Positions 34,335-46,478 of a stretch of 64,000 nt of DNA are shown in pieces (the first letter of the stretch is position 1; the number at the start of each line of letters is the position of its first letter). The position numbers and the translations under genes were made by a program. The DNA lies in NCBI GenBank assembly GCA_037176705.1, contig CM073896.1, positions 21,960,708 to 22,024,707 on the forward strand, written 5' to 3'. Below the pieces are notes generated by a model. That model made no database searches. It worked only from the letters and a program-made list of their open reading frames with translations, and was not told where the DNA came from. Source of the DNA: Molossus alvarezi (Eukaryota > Chordata > Mammalia > Chiroptera > Molossidae).

Positions 34335-35932
34335 CCTAATTTTAATAACTTTTTGAGAAACCTCCATACTGTTTTTGTAGTGGCTGCACCAATTTACCGT
34401 TCCACCAAAAGTGTGCAAGGATTCCCTTTTCTTCACATCCACTCCAACACTTATTTCTTGTATTTTTAATGATAACCATTATATCAGGTGTCAGGTGACA
34501 TCTCATTGTAGTTTTGATTTGCATTTTCCTTGGTAACTAGTGACGTAGAACATCTTTTCATGTTCCTGTTGGCTGTCTGAATGTCTTCCTTGGAAAAATG
34601 TTTATGCAGACATCTGCCCATTTTTTAATTGGGTTGCTTGTTTTTTTGTTGTTGTTGTTTAGTTGTAAGAGTTCTTTATATATTTTAGATATTAATTCCT
34701 TGTAGGGAATATTATTTGCAAGTATCTTCTTCCATTTGGTTGATTGGTTTTTTATTCTGTTGATATCTTTAGCTGTGCAGAAACTTTTTAGTTTGGTATA
34801 GTCTCATTTGTTTACGTTTGCTTCTATTTCCTTTGTCATTAGAGTCAATTCCACAAAAATGTTTCTAAGACCGATGTCTAGGAGATTAGCACTTATATTT
34901 TCTTTTATGAATTTCATATTTTCAGGTCTTACATTCAAGTCTACATTCTGAGTTAATTTTTGTGAACAGTGTAGGACAGTGGTATAGCTTTATTCTTTTG
35001 CATGTGGCTGTCTTGGTATATCTGAAGACTATGAAAGAAATATGTACTCCTATGTTCAGTGCAGCAAGATTTACAATATCTGAGATATGAAAACCACCTA
35101 AGTGTCTATGAACCAATGAATGACTAAAGATGTGATAGTTCATTATACACACACACACACACACACATACACACACAGTGGACTACTACTCAGTCATAAA
35201 TGATTAAATATTACCATTTACTACATGGATTGACCTCGAAGATATTATGCTAAATAAAATAAGTCAGTCAGAAAAGGGAAAGAAATTGAAAGGGTTAGTA
35301 ATATTTTAAAGGGTAAAGGTAAAAGCTTGCAAAAGGTGGAAACTGTGAAAAATTGTGTTGCTTGCATGACCTTCGCTCAGCCTTCTGTTGAGTAAGGATT
35401 ATCCTCAAGCAGATGCAGGATGAGATACCAGACCAGTCCAACTGCAAAGTGGACAATGGGCCAGGCAGAGTACATCAGCAGAAGCTGCTAGAAGCTAAAA
35501 GTAGAGTATATAACCTACACCCCAACTGTTATTCGAGGCTGACCCCTTTTTGGCTTAGCCCACCTGCACTCAGGTGCATGCAATAAAGCCATTTTGCTCT
35601 ACACGGGCCTTGCGTTGTGGATGTGATCACCACCAGCTCAGACTTTTTAATTATATTATTTCACTCAAGTAGAATATAAAACAAATGAAACAAAACAAAA
35701 ACTTGTAGATATAAACAACAGATTGGTGGTTATTTGAAGGGAATAGGGTAGGAAGAGGGACTAGTGGGCAAAGGAGGTCACATACATTGTGATAGATGAA
35801 AACTAAACCTTTGGTGTGAGCATGCTATAATGTATACAGATATCGAATTATAATGTTGTATACCTAAAAATTACATAATGTTATAAACCAGTGATATCTC
35901 AATTTTTAAAAAAAGAGAGAATAAATAAAAAA
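34335..35932 (+). mobile_element. L1 insertion with 5' inversion (twin-priming type)
   Basis: The left part (about 34340-35010) is L1 ORF2 in antisense: minus-strand '[13 protein letters not shown]' and a decayed Cys motif in 34342-34524. The right part (from about 35013) is L1 in sense, starting just downstream in ORF2 ('tatgtactcctatgttcagtgcagc') and running to the 3'UTR and A-rich end near 35930. About 30 ORF2 codons are missing at the junction. GGAGTAAAAATT (34323-34334) and GGTAAAAATT (35933-35942) flank the whole unit, which marks a single insertion event. A CA repeat lies at 35142-35177, and an LTR-like insert splits the sense part. Confidence 0.8.
35287..35645 (+). repeat. LTR-like insert (possible solo LTR)
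   Basis: About 355 bp interrupts the 3' part of an L1 between 'aagtcagtcagaaaaggg' and 'ttatttcactcaagtagaat'. It contains a TATA-like box ('gagtatataacc', near 35515), then AATAAA ('gcaataaagcc', near 35582) and a GT-rich downstream stretch, in LTR order. TG and CA ends can be drawn but no matching duplication is visible, so the boundaries are approximate. No coding part is attached. Confidence 0.45.
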
Positions 35933-36501
35933 GGTAAAAATTGATAAATCCTTAACGTCTGAGGAAGATACAAATTAACTATCAGAAACAAGAGATAATG
36001 TTATCACAAATTTTAAAGAATTTAAAAATGGAATGAGGAAAAATTTAAACAAATTTAAGAAATTAGATAAAATAGACAATTTTTTAAATAAAAATGTATA
36101 AAATGGTTACAAGAAGAAATAGAAAGTCTTTTAAAGACATTGAATACCTATTCAACAAATTCTCCACAAAAAAAAATTCCAGTACAAAATTGTCTCACAA
36201 AAGAAATAATCACACCCACATACAAACTCTAAAAGAAAATGTAAGGAGAGGGATGATATAACAATTCATTTATGGAATAAACAGAGCACTGTAGACAAAC
36301 CTAGGAAAAGTTTACATAATACATTTATAAGTGGATATCTTTCCATAAATAAAAATACAGTTTATAAAATATTGGCAGTGGAATCTCACAACTTACAAAG
36401 CAAATAATTCATCATAATAAAGTACAGCTATCCCAGGAGTTAAAGGGTAATTTAACATTTGAAACTAAAACAATGTAATCTTTATTAAGAAATGAAAAGA
36501 T

Positions 36502-36752
36502 GCCCTGGCCAGTTTGGCTCAGTAGTTGGAGTGTCAGCCTAAGGACCAGAGTCTTGAGTTCAATTGTGGTCAAGGGCACATACCTCAGTTGCGGTTCAGT
36601 CCCTGGCCCTGGTCAGGTTCATGTGGAAGGCAGCCAGTTGATGTGTCTCTCTCACATTCATGTTTCTCTCTCTCTCCCCCTCTCTTCCTCCCTCTTTTTC
36701 ACTTCATCTGAAGATAAACGGAAAAAATATCCTTGGGTAAGGATTGAAAAAA
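36502..36752 (+). mobile_element. Ves-type SINE, 'acgtacc' class
   Basis: Sense copy: 'gccctggccagtttggctcagtag', 'ggcacatacctcagttgcgg', 'ccttgggtaaggattgaaaa'. TSD unclear. Inserted in the old L1. Confidence 0.9.
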
Positions 36753-37117
36753 TAAACCAATAATAAATATCAAGCAACCCAATAGAAAACAATAAGCAAG
36801 AGATTTGAACACTTTATAAAGTATACACATGCCCAATAAGTACATGAAAAGGCTCAGCATTAATGAACAGGAAATTGATAATATCACAATGAGATGTGAC
36901 TTCTCATCCCCAAAAATGGCTAAAATTAAAAGGACTGAGAATACAAAATGTTGAGCAAATCTGAGGCAACTGAAACTTCTCATACTCATTGGAATATAAA
37001 GTATAAGGTTATGTCTAAAAATTGGGAACATCTTAAAAAGTTAAGCATACATTTAATACTATGACACAGCAATTCTGCTCTTATGCATTTACCCAACAGA
37101 ATAAAAACATGTCAACA

Positions 37118-37374
37118 GCCCTGGCCAGTATTGCTCAGTGGTTAGAGCGTTGGCCCATGGACCAGAGAGTCTCGGGTTTGGGTCCCACTAAGGGCATGTA
37201 ACTCGGTTGCAGTTTGTCCCCGCTCCGGTTTAGGTCGTGTGGGTGGCAACCAGTTGATGTGCCTCTCTTACATCCATGTTTCTCTCTCTCTCTTCCCCCC
37301 TCTCTCCCTCCTGCTCTATCTGAATATAAATGCAAAAAATGTCCTCGGGTGAGATAAAAAAACAAAACAAAACA
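37118..37374 (+). mobile_element. Ves-type SINE, 'acgtacc' class
   Basis: Sense copy: 'gccctggccagtattgctcagtgg', 'gtaactcggttgcagtttgtcccc', 'gtcctcgggtgagataaa' and an A-rich AAAAC tail. Duplication AAA(A/C)ATGTCAACA flanks it near 37105-37117 and 37375-37386. Confidence 0.92.
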
Positions 37375-37689
37375 AAAATGTCAACAAAACATGTGTATGA
37401 GATGTTTAGAGAAATTTTATTTATAATAGCACAAGGCTGGAAAAAAAAAAAACACTATTAACAGAAAAATGAAAAAAATAGTAGTATATTTGTACAAAGG
37501 AATACAATTATTCCCATTAAAATATATGGTTCAATAAAAAAAAAAAGATACTACTGATATATTTAACTACATGGATTAACTAAAAACATTAAATTAGCAA
37601 AGAAACCAGATACCAAAAAGAAAAGAAATCCCCTAGAGAATCTTGGGGCAACATGGAGTGACAATATAGAAAAACAATAGTAAAATCTT

Positions 37690-37882
37690 GTATTCACTGT
37701 CCTATACTCATCACACGTTATTTCATTTAACCTTAATAAATGACAGGTATTATGCTTCTCATTTTATAGATGATACCTTTGAGAAGTAAAAGTGGTTAAG
37801 TACCATGCTCAACATAGAGGGGATTAAGCAGAGGATTAAGTATGTCAATCTAGTTGTTTGAATTGCAATCTCTACACACTGA
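37690..37882 (+). repeat. MIR SINE remnant
   Basis: 'cacgttatttcatttaaccttaataa', 'ttctcattttatagatgatacc' and 'gagaagtaaaagtggttaagtaccatgctcaa' match the 3' half of MIR in order. Confidence 0.75.
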
Positions 37883-39318
37883 AGTCCATCCCATTGACCT
37901 ATAGTTAATTTCTACTGTGATACTGGTTTTGTAACCAAATGTGCAACCAATGCATTTCTATTCCAAGAGAAGCCAACTTCCAATTATCCTCTTCTTGAGT
38001 AAAATGAGGAGACGAGATTGTCTCTTTGTTTGCATATAAACTTTTAAAGACCACCTTTTGATACTGAGATTTTTAGATATAAAATAGTACACAACATAGT
38101 ATTAAAATAACTATGAATATAAAATTCAGAGGTAACAAAAGTGAATTTTGTGCCATATATACTTAAAACTGACTTTGTAATAGAATAAATTTTAAAATAA
38201 TAAACTCCCCTTTGCCCCAGTTTCAATGTCTTGTATGCAAACACTATAATGGTTTAAGTGTATATGTACTATTAGTCTACTTTTATGCTTTTGGATCCAT
38301 ATATAAGTAACACAAAGTAAGATATGGTATCATATGAGTTTTTGGATGAATGGAAGATCCTGGATAGAATTGATGAGAACAATTTCTTGTGTTTTTTTGT
38401 TTTGTTTTGTTTTCAGATATGAGAGCATTTAAGACGCTGTCAACCATACATTTTAAATAAATATATAATTGTTTTGCATTAAAAATCTAAATATTTATCA
38501 AGCATTAAATATTAATCTTTCTATGATAATTATAAGGCAAAACACAAAATAGTCTTGTTTTTTTACCCAGAGACACAGGTATCCCTATTTTAAGCATTTT
38601 TAATTTTGTACATATATGAGCATTGTGTTGATAGATTTTTATAGACTCAAAACTTTTTGGTTAATATTTACTGATACAATTAAAACAGTGAAAAGGTAGA
38701 TATTGAGAATGATTCTAATACATTTTATGCCAAATTTAGACTATTAATGCTATTTATAGTTCTATAATTCCAAAACACTTTTTAAAAAAATATATTTTGA
38801 TAATTCTGCATTCTGGGTCTTTAAAAAATTAACATGTATGCTATATGTACTTACTGATTCTTTTAGTTCTTTTCAGGAAAAAAACAAAAAAGTGATATTG
38901 GTAAATTGATGGGGTATTATATCCTTGATGGAATTTTTGTACCTAGGATTTATAATTAATTTTAACTTTTTATCATAAAACAAAGTATCTCAGCTACTTT
39001 CACCGTATTTGGGGTGTTCAATGATGCTGTTCCACACTTACATTTTAAAGAATTTGGAGGCCTTTCTACAATGAAATTTGCTCTAGAATTCTACTGCAAA
39101 TGATGACAGCTATTTGTTGTTTTGTTTTACTTCACATAAAAAGGTTAATCACCATTCTAATATCCTTTGTAATCATTTTCTCATTAACATTTTTCACAAA
39201 TTTTGCTCTGACTCCCTCACACTTTCCAATTTTATGCTTTCTTCTGAATTTAGAAATGGAAAAAAAATAATTATAAATAAAGTGCACCAAACTCTGGAAT
39301 GGCATTGTTATTAAAAAC
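37883..39318. other. Unique AT-rich sequence, nothing recognised
   Basis: No repeat, RNA gene or supported exon in about 1.4 kb. TAAT-type motifs are common but so is A/T overall. Confidence 0.45.
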
Positions 39319-39532
39319 AGAAGCTCTGCAATCCAACCACTCGCATTCAAATCCCAAATGTGCTATTTACAAACTGCGTGGACTTAGGTAAAGTTTTCAT
39401 CTTCTGCATTCAGTTTTCTCACTTGCAAAAGGAAGATTATAAAATTTCCATAATATTTTGAGATACATAAAAAGTTATTTATACAAAGAATACAGAACAG
39501 TGATTGACACTTAGTCAACAATAAAAGTTAGA
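39319..39532 (+). repeat. MIR SINE remnant
   Basis: 'attcaaatcccaaatgtgctatttac', 'ctgcgtggacttaggtaaag', 'cagttttctcacttgcaaaa' and 'aacagtgattgacacttagtcaacaataaaag' match MIR from the central core to the 3' end. Confidence 0.8.
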
Positions 39533-40487
39533 TGTGTTATTATGATTTAATCAAAAGACTATTTCTTTGACGGCCAAATTTTCATGACACTTCACACTCT
39601 TTTCTCATATTTGAAGAGATAATAATTATTCAATGATTATCCATTAACCAGTTTAACAAACACATTATATTTTTAAATCTAATTTATATAATAACTATAT
39701 GATTATATTATTGAGATCCAACTTTAATAAAGTTAAAAATTTTAGAAATATGTACATATCTGCTAACTCTCTTTTTAATTCTAATTTTGACGTTATATGT
39801 TTTCTCTCTTTTTTTCTTAATGTGATTTGCCAGGATATTTATATGCTACTATGTTCACCAAAAATAAGCTTACGAAGAGATTTGTAATATTTTCCCTTTT
39901 ATATTTTCTAACGTCATCATTTATACCTTATCTTTATCATAATTTCCTACTTTTTGCCTTTCCTTTGGTTTATTTCATTGTTCTTTTTTAATCGAGTTGA
40001 ATGTTTCATTTGTATAATTGAATGATAGGGAAAGCAGTTCGGATATACAGAGCTCTGTCTTTTCTTTCTTCAGTTCTAATGCATTTTCTTTAAACATGAC
40101 ATTGATTCTGACTTCCCTTTCGGATGTTCTTACTTATTACTCAGAAGCACCTGTAAATGTTGGAGTGGGGTTGCATTATATGCACTCTGCATCAATCACC
40201 CTCAGTAGGAGATTGACTTATTGGTCCCAACCTTCCTCTTCTGTGTATTCACACCCTAAATCTTACCCGTTACTGTTCTAGAGCCAGAGTGCATTTCTCT
40301 GCCCCTTGGCTCTTGGGCTCAGCCATGTGAATTTCTTAATCCAAGGGTGATTAGCAGAAACGAGAAAATTAGGGGCCTGGTATGTACTTGTGCAATTGAG
40401 CTTTCAGTTTTATGTCTCTACCATCTATTTAAAAAATGGACAGCCTGCTGAACTAAGCCCAGCCTAGTCCAGTTCACAGACTCAGCC
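39533..40487. other. Unique sequence, nothing recognised
   Basis: No supported feature. The 87-codon plus-strand frame at 40018-40281 has no recognisable domain. Confidence 0.45.
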
Positions 40488-40501
40488 AAAAAGTGTCAAT
40501 C

Positions 40502-40731
40502 ATGCCCTGGCCAGTTGGACTCAGCAGTTAAAGCGTTGGCCCGCGGACCAAGAGTCACAAGTTCGAGTCCAGTCAAGGGCACGTATCTCGGTTGCGGTTC
40601 GGCCCTGGCCCTGGTCAGGGTCATGTGGGAGGCAACCAATTGATATGTCTCTCTCACATTGATGTTTCTCTCTCCCTCCCACTCTGTCTGAAAAATAAAA
40701 ATGGAAAAATAGCCTCGGATGAGGATTTAAA
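40502..40731 (+). mobile_element. Ves-type SINE, 'acgtacc' class
   Basis: Sense copy: 'gccctggccagttggactcagc', 'agtcaagggcacgtatctcgg', 'gcctcggatgaggattta'. Perfect 14-bp duplication AAAAAGTGTCAATC (40488-40501, 40732-40745). Confidence 0.93.
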
Positions 40732-40745
40732 AAAAAGTGTCAATC

Positions 40746-41657
40746 TTAGCTCCCTCACAGATTCTACAGCAAGAACATGTCCACCTTGTCTTAAACTATT
40801 GACTTTTGTGTAGCTTATTAGTCAGCATTGTCGTGGCAATAATTAATTAACTCACAAACTGATACCTACAAATGAGGTCCTGTAGTTCTCAAAGTCTAAA
40901 ACGGTGGCACTGGATTGGGGACCAGGCGGAGGCCTTGCAGAAAGAGTCGAAGTAGCAGCACAAACGGTGACGTGTGTCATGGAGTGGGACAGTGTTCTAT
41001 CAAAACTATTGCCTGTGATGATGTGGAAGGGGAAGTGTCTGCCCAATGACCATGTAGGGTTGAGAGACGTCATTTAAGATTTTGATGCTGTGTGCTGTTA
41101 CTAGTTGTGTTTGATTCGGTGCTAAAAGAACTGAGTTCAGAAAGAACTTAGCCAGTTTGCAAGCAGAATTCAAAACGAATTGTAATCAGATCAGAAATTT
41201 CTGAAGTAGACGATAAACTATTTCTCAAGTAAAAGACCAAATTTGGAAAGGGGGTTGGGGGCAGGTGTGAGAAGTCTATAAGGTCGGTAAGGCATGGCCC
41301 AGGGGAGAAGACAAACCAAGAGTGTCATGGGAAATTTTCTCTTTTATAACAACTCGGAAAGCATTAATATGAGCACTTAAGAGATCTTCTCAGCCAAAGA
41401 AGAAGCTAGAATGGTTAAAAGTGGCCTCCTCAGAAGTCTGATGGGCCTAGAGCCTCTGTAATTGGTTTAACAGAACATCAGCAGAGTCTGTGATAACGCA
41501 GGATGGGTACGAGCTCTGCCAGAGAGACCGTATGAGACCTGAAACTCTCTGGGCCCCCAGACTCCTGGAGACGGCGGGTCTGTGAGAGCTTTTACCCAGA
41601 CGCCCAAAGATGTTTTCCTGAGTTTGGGGGCACAGGTAGACACACTTTTTATTTTCC
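40746..41657. other. Unidentified sequence, moderately GC-rich towards the end
   Basis: No repeat family or gene that I can name. GC and CpG content rise from about 41500. Confidence 0.35.
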
Positions 41658-41810
41658 TGTAAAGGAATAAATAATAAATATTTAAGGCTTACTGGCCCTG
41701 TGTGGTGTCCTCATATAATTCTTTGTTTTTAACAACTCTTTCAAGCATAAAACCTTCTTCCTTAGCTCGTACATCATATGAAAAGAGACGGTGGCTGATC
41801 CGGCTCACCG
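41658..41810 (+). mobile_element. Possible hAT-Charlie DNA transposon remnant
   Basis: 'ctgtaaaggaataaataataaatatttaaggctt..tggcc' resembles the 'ctgtaaagggccagatagtaaatattttaggctt' block of a mammal-wide hAT repeat, and 'aaaagagacggtggctgatccggct' loosely matches its far end. No inverted ends are visible. An LTR reading of the same region (AATAAA followed by a U5-like stretch) is also possible. Confidence 0.35.
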
Positions 41811-42151
41811 AGGAGTCCTGCGCACCCCTCCTCTAGAGGACGTGCACCTGACGACATTCTCCGGGAGACTTTCGGAACTCTAAATAGCCAGCGAATGCTA
41901 CGCTGAACAGCAGAGAAGCTATCCGAGGCTATTGCCGGTAGGGAGAAAGGCCAGAGCCCAGACCGAACTCAACTCCACTGAAGAAAGGGGAGGGAGGTTT
42001 TCGTAGCTGTGATAGGGGGAATCCCAGGACATCTGCGTTTGCTAACTTCCTGACAGGAGGCAGTTGTAGAACTTGGATCAAGGTGCCCACTAAAGACAGG
42101 CTCCCACTCTCCCACAGAGACCGGGAGATAGTGCTCTGTCTTCCTTGACGA
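41811..42151. other. Unidentified, CpG-containing sequence
   Basis: Several CpGs ('ggctcaccgaggagtcctgcg', 'ccgggagactttcgg') stand out from the surroundings. No gene or repeat name can be supported. Confidence 0.35.
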
Positions 42152-42172
42152 TTACATTTTAAAAGAATGGCT

Positions 42173-42404
42173 GCCCAGCCTGTATGTCTTGGTGGATTGA
42201 ACATTGTCCCACGGACCAATAGGTTGCCAGTTCGATTCCTGGTTGGGGCACATGCCCAGGTTGCAGGCTCGATCCCCAGCAGGAGGCATGCAGGAGGCAG
42301 CCAACTGATGTTGATGTTTCTCCCTCATTGATGTTTCTCTCTCTCTCTCCCTCTCTCTTCCCACTCTCTCTAAAATCAATAAAATCAGTAAATAAATAAA
42401 TATC
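42173..42404 (+). mobile_element. Ves-type SINE, 'acatgccc' class
   Basis: Sense copy: 'ttggtggattgaacattgtccc', 'tggttggggcacatgcccagg', 'aaaatcaataaaatc'. Imperfect flanks AAAAGAATGGCT / AAAAAAATGGCT. Confidence 0.9.
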
Positions 42405-42971
42405 TTACAATTAAAAAAAAAAAATGGCTCTCAGGTTAGAAACATGCTCCTGGGTTGTAGAACTGGCAGGAGGATTTTTTTTTTAAAGATTTATATCTAA
42501 GGAGGCAAAGAAAGGAAATTTACAATGATAAGCTCTCTTGAGTAAGTGCTCTAAGATAAGGAAGGGGGTCCTCAGTAGTTAGGCCCACCTGGATTTTGTC
42601 CACCTGGGTTGAGGGGGCTGAGGAAGGCCTTGGGTCTAGAGGCAGGTAGGAGTCCTCTAACGTTTAGACAATCTGAGGGAAATACTAGGCCATCTTTGTC
42701 AAAAACAATTAGCATTATATTAAAAGTTAGAAATGTACATAACCTATAACCCAGCAACTCTACTTCCAGTATACAGCCCAGAGATATTCTCATATACATG
42801 CAAACATAACTGTTTCCATGCATGGAGAGAAAGCATAAAGCAAGATTTTCAGAAAGCAAAAGTGTGTTTGTCTTACGGTCTCTTTCATCTGGTATTTTGT
42901 GCTACCTCATCCCCTGCCCTATGGTGAAGAATTTCCGATTACCTTTAGACAATATAAAATGTTCTCAGATC

Positions 42972-43064
42972 AGCCCTGGCTGGTTTGGCTCAGCTGTTGA
43001 AGTGTCGGCCTGCGGACGAGAAAGTCCTGGGTTCGGTTCCCACTAGGGGCATGTAGCAAAAAAA
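42972..43064 (+). mobile_element. Head-only SINE (tRNA-like part plus A7)
   Basis: Only the first 85 or so nt of an 'acgtacc'-class SINE are present ('gccctggctggtttggctcagc' to 'cactaggggcatgtagc'), followed directly by seven A residues. GTTCTCAGATC / GTTCTCAGACC flanks it (42961-42971, 43067-43077), so it inserted in this short form and was not cut later. Confidence 0.85.
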
Positions 43065-43077
43065 CAGTTCTCAGACC

Positions 43078-43618
43078 ATGTTAAGTCACACACCTCAGTC
43101 TTAATTTCATCATTAAAATGTCCTCTTCATGTAATAATTGCAACTTTAATATTGTTTTAAATTTAAAACCTACCCTTTCCTTCTGTTGGGAGAGGAGTTT
43201 ATAATTTGTCTTTTCTCTTTACCTTCAGGAAAAAATGCAAGGAAAAAGAGGCGTAAAGTATTATGAGCTAACTTTCTCAGTGATGGGTAGTGTGGAAATT
43301 TGGCTTCATTTCTTTCTGGAACTGGTGTAAGTTTGAATCTGTCTCTTTCTCTTATGGATCCCGTCATTGGCTTTTGGGGATCACCAGGGCCCTTACCCCT
43401 TTTCCACCCTATATGGCAGCTGGATGCCCAGACATTTGGTAATACCCTCTCTGCTGAAGAACTCTTCTCAGAAAAACGTACTTGTTCCTCTAGAGTTTAA
43501 ATTAAATATATATATATTTAAACATATTTTTAAAAATTATGTATATATGTATATCCTTCGGCCTTCTGAGACAATGAGGAAAAGAAAAAAAATAATGGTA
43601 CTTAATTTAGCTACATTC
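43078..43618. other. Unique sequence, nothing recognised
   Basis: The 96-codon frame at 43367-43657 ends in low-complexity A/T-rich sequence and has no recognisable domain. Confidence 0.4.
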
Positions 43619-43628
43619 TCTTTGATTA

Positions 43629-43839
43629 ATTTTTTTGTATTGTTTATCTTCATCTGAGGATATTTTCTCATTGATTTTTAGATGGAGAGGGAGGGAGAGA
43701 GAGACAGAGAGAGAGAAACATCGATGTGAGAGAGACATCGAATGGTTGCCTCCGAGGGTGCCCTGACCGGGAATCAAACCCTTGACCCTTTATTCTGCTC
43801 ACTGACACTGTAACCACTGAGCCAAATTGGCCAGGGCTA
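43629..43839 (-). mobile_element. Ves-type SINE, 'acgtacc' class, internally shortened
   Basis: Antisense copy: 'atctgaggatattttctcattgat', 'gaaacatcgatgtgagagagacatcg', head ending 'ctgagccaaattggccagggc'. TTTGATTA flanks it (43621-43628, 43840-43847). The middle between the 'ggttgcctcc' block and the head is shorter than in complete copies. Confidence 0.85.
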
Positions 43840-43847
43840 TTTGATTA

Positions 43848-44534
43848 CATTCTTAAGAGAAAGAGTGGAAGAGGAAAACAGTGTGGACGACATGAATGGG
43901 AAGCTAAGACAATCGAACACAAGACAGAGATAAATAGAAAGGAGATCAAGGCTCCTCAGATCCTGTAGTACATGCTAATTATTGTTTTAAGACACCCTCT
44001 GCTAGGCTTCAGCTGTGAGTCACAAAATACTTAGCACCTCAAAACACTTCTCTCTGAAACTGCTAATCAATCAATTAACCACTGTTCACAACGTTTTAGC
44101 TCCTAGTTACCTGCTAGAAAGTCATTTTCCCAGAATACCTCTGTCCCTTCCTCATGTGTGAGTGCATTCTGGTACTCACCACAGCCTCTGGCCTGTGGCA
44201 GGCAGACACTTAAAACAACTGTTTTGAATTGATAAATGAATAAATGCACTCCTAGCTTCCAGGGAAGAAAGAAAGTAAGTAACTTTCTGGTCTCTGTGAT
44301 GGTGATACAATGATATCACCACGTGAAATAGGTAAAAGGTAATACCTTACCCATAAGCGAAAGGTATATTTATTCTTTTAATTCCCCAAATTTGTATTGT
44401 GCACTGATTAAATAAACCCAAATTTCAAAATTCACCTTCGCCTTGGGGTAAAAACTAGTATCACAGCAGTACTCCCACAAAATACAGGAATCCTGGTAGT
44501 TTTAAAAAATACAATTCTTCAAAAAAATAGTCAA
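43848..44534. other. Mostly unique sequence, possible MIR/L2 tip
   Basis: 'ctgtggcaggcagacactta...ttgaattgataaatgaataaatg' near 44190-44250 resembles a MIR or L2 3' tip. Otherwise nothing is recognised. Confidence 0.35.
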
Positions 44535-44732
44535 ACTTTCTTGCTTCTGATCCCAGCTCTGTCACTTGTTAAACAACCTTGGGCAAGGTATTAAATAGCT
44601 CCATTATTCTCAATGGTAAAATGGGAAAATAATTTTAGGACCTACATCACAGAGTTTTGGTAAGATTAAATGTTAAGAACTTAGCCTAGTACATATTAGG
44701 TATTCCACATATATTTTTATAAATATTATTTT
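44535..44732 (+). repeat. MIR SINE remnant
   Basis: Well-preserved order: 'gatcccagctctgtcacttgtta', 'aaccttgggcaaggtattaaatagctcc', 'caatggtaaaatgggaaaata', 'tagcctagtacatattaggtattcc'. Confidence 0.85.
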
Positions 44733-44860
44733 ACTTTATTTCCTGCAGAATCCCTAGAGGTTGTGTCACATGTTTGCAAAAGCACAGTCCTCACCAGCAC
44801 AATGTGAAATCTGACTCTTTATTCTCCTCTTTCTATATATCTGTATTAAATTACAATTGA

Positions 44861-45106
44861 TGCCCTGGTCGGTTTGGCTCAGCGGTTAGAGCGTCGGCCT
44901 GCGGTCTGGAGAGACCTGGGTTCAGTTCCCGCTAAGGGCACGTACCTCGGTTGCAGTTTGTCCCCGGCCCTGGTCGGTTGTGTGGGTGGCAGCCACTCGA
45001 TGTGTTCCTTTCACATCGATGTTTCTCGCTCTCTCTCTGTTCCTCTCTCTCCCTCCCACTCTACCTGAACAAAAAAATGGAAAATTGTCCTCAGGTGAGG
45101 AAAAAA

Positions 45107-45156
<50 letters not shown>
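44861..45156 (+). mobile_element. Ves-type SINE, 'acgtacc' class, (AAAT)n tail
   Basis: Sense copy with 'gccctggtcggtttggctcagc', 'ggcacgtacctcggttgcag', 'gtcctcaggtgagg' and many intact CpGs. The tail has become an (AAAT)n microsatellite of about 13 units (45104-45156). ACAATTGA flanks it (44853-44860, 45157-45164). It looks young. Confidence 0.93.
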
Positions 45157-45157
<1 letters not shown>

Positions 45158-45164
45158 CAATTGA

Positions 45165-46478
45165 GGTTTTTATTACCCCCCAATAATACCGTCACTGACT
45201 GCTAATGTCTGAATTAAGGCTGCTAGTGTCCAATGTTTACTTATGTCAGTACTAATGGTGCTAATAACGACCTTCATTTAGGAGGACTGAACATTCTTGT
45301 AATCATTGGATCAAGGTCCAGCACAGTCCCTTTCAGAGTAGAAGCCATAGGCATCAAAGTTGTTAATGTTACACTCTGTAATATATTCATTCTGTCCCAA
45401 GGAAATACAAATATAAGATATTTGATGTTCTTTTTCTCTTTTTATAGTTCTTCATTCTAGCATCTAAACATAAATTCATGACCCATGATCAGAGAATCTT
45501 TGAAAGAGATAAAATATTCTTTGTTCACAGTTACACCATTGATGGATTTCATCCACTGACCTTGAACCAAACTTATGTTTCAATTATTTCTTCCCTCGGG
45601 AAGAGTTCCCCATGCTCAAACTTCCAGTGTTCTGCTCAATAACTCCTGTAAATAACAGCTTTGAAAGCCCACAGCCATCCCCAGCCCTTCAGGAATGGTA
45701 AGATGGGCTAGAACTCCAGGATGGACATAGCTCAGTCTCAATAATGGATCAAAACAGGAAGAGCTGCTGCCAGAGAATAGCTGATGGGAACTACGTTGAC
45801 AAAGGAGGGAGAAGCCTAAAAGAACACAGCAATGCTTTTTAGAAGTTTTTAGGAGTCATACCAATACCTACTACATCAAGAGAAATGAGAAAAAATAATA
45901 ATAATAAGGATCTGTTTTCTACGGATGACTGGTATTACTTATTTCTATATCCTGAGAGTTGACCTGAAGCTCATAACACATAAAACACTTACATTTCAGG
46001 GAAAAAAAAAAGAAAAAGAGGTTATCAACCAAGTGGTAAGATGGGATTGAATTCTCAGACTATAGGTTATAAACTGCCACCTGGCCTATAAATTTTCTAT
46101 ATAAACTGTTCATCAGATAAATGTGGTGATTTCTAAAAGACACACAGATGTAAATGACCTCAAAACTGCTTTTTGCCAGTAACCTAGATCGTGCACCTCT
46201 ATTAACTTTCTCTATCATCCTATAAAGGTCATCTAAGGGTAGCCAAGCTTTCTACAAAGAAATAACACTGGACAAATCTTTCCATGCTACTGTATTTCCA
46301 AATAAAAGATGTATTCTCTGAAAAAGTACCTATAACACAAATGGAATTTTTAGAAAATTAGTTTGGAGTAGATACAGATATGAATTTACTCTCTTGAGTA
46401 GTATTTGTCTCATCTGTAAGATTGGTCCGTATACTACATGTCAACAGTGTAAACTATAAAAAAATGAGAAGGCATAAA
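45165..46478. other. Unique sequence, nothing recognised
   Basis: About 1.3 kb without a recognised repeat, RNA gene or supported exon. Confidence 0.45.

Larger units (their letters stand above)
33755..37640 (+). mobile_element. Old L1 ORF2 (host of nested insertions), sense
   Basis: Decayed ORF2 in order: endonuclease side 'ttgatatttacagaacactgcc', 'attcttctcaagggcacatag', 'gggatgcagctaaagcactggttagagg'. After an interruption at 34335-35932 it continues with 'ttgataaatccttaac', and later shows 'aaatggctaaaattaaaaggactgag' and 'aactgaaacttctcatactcat'. A twin-primed L1 and two SINEs are inserted in it. No frame survives. Confidence 0.75.
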
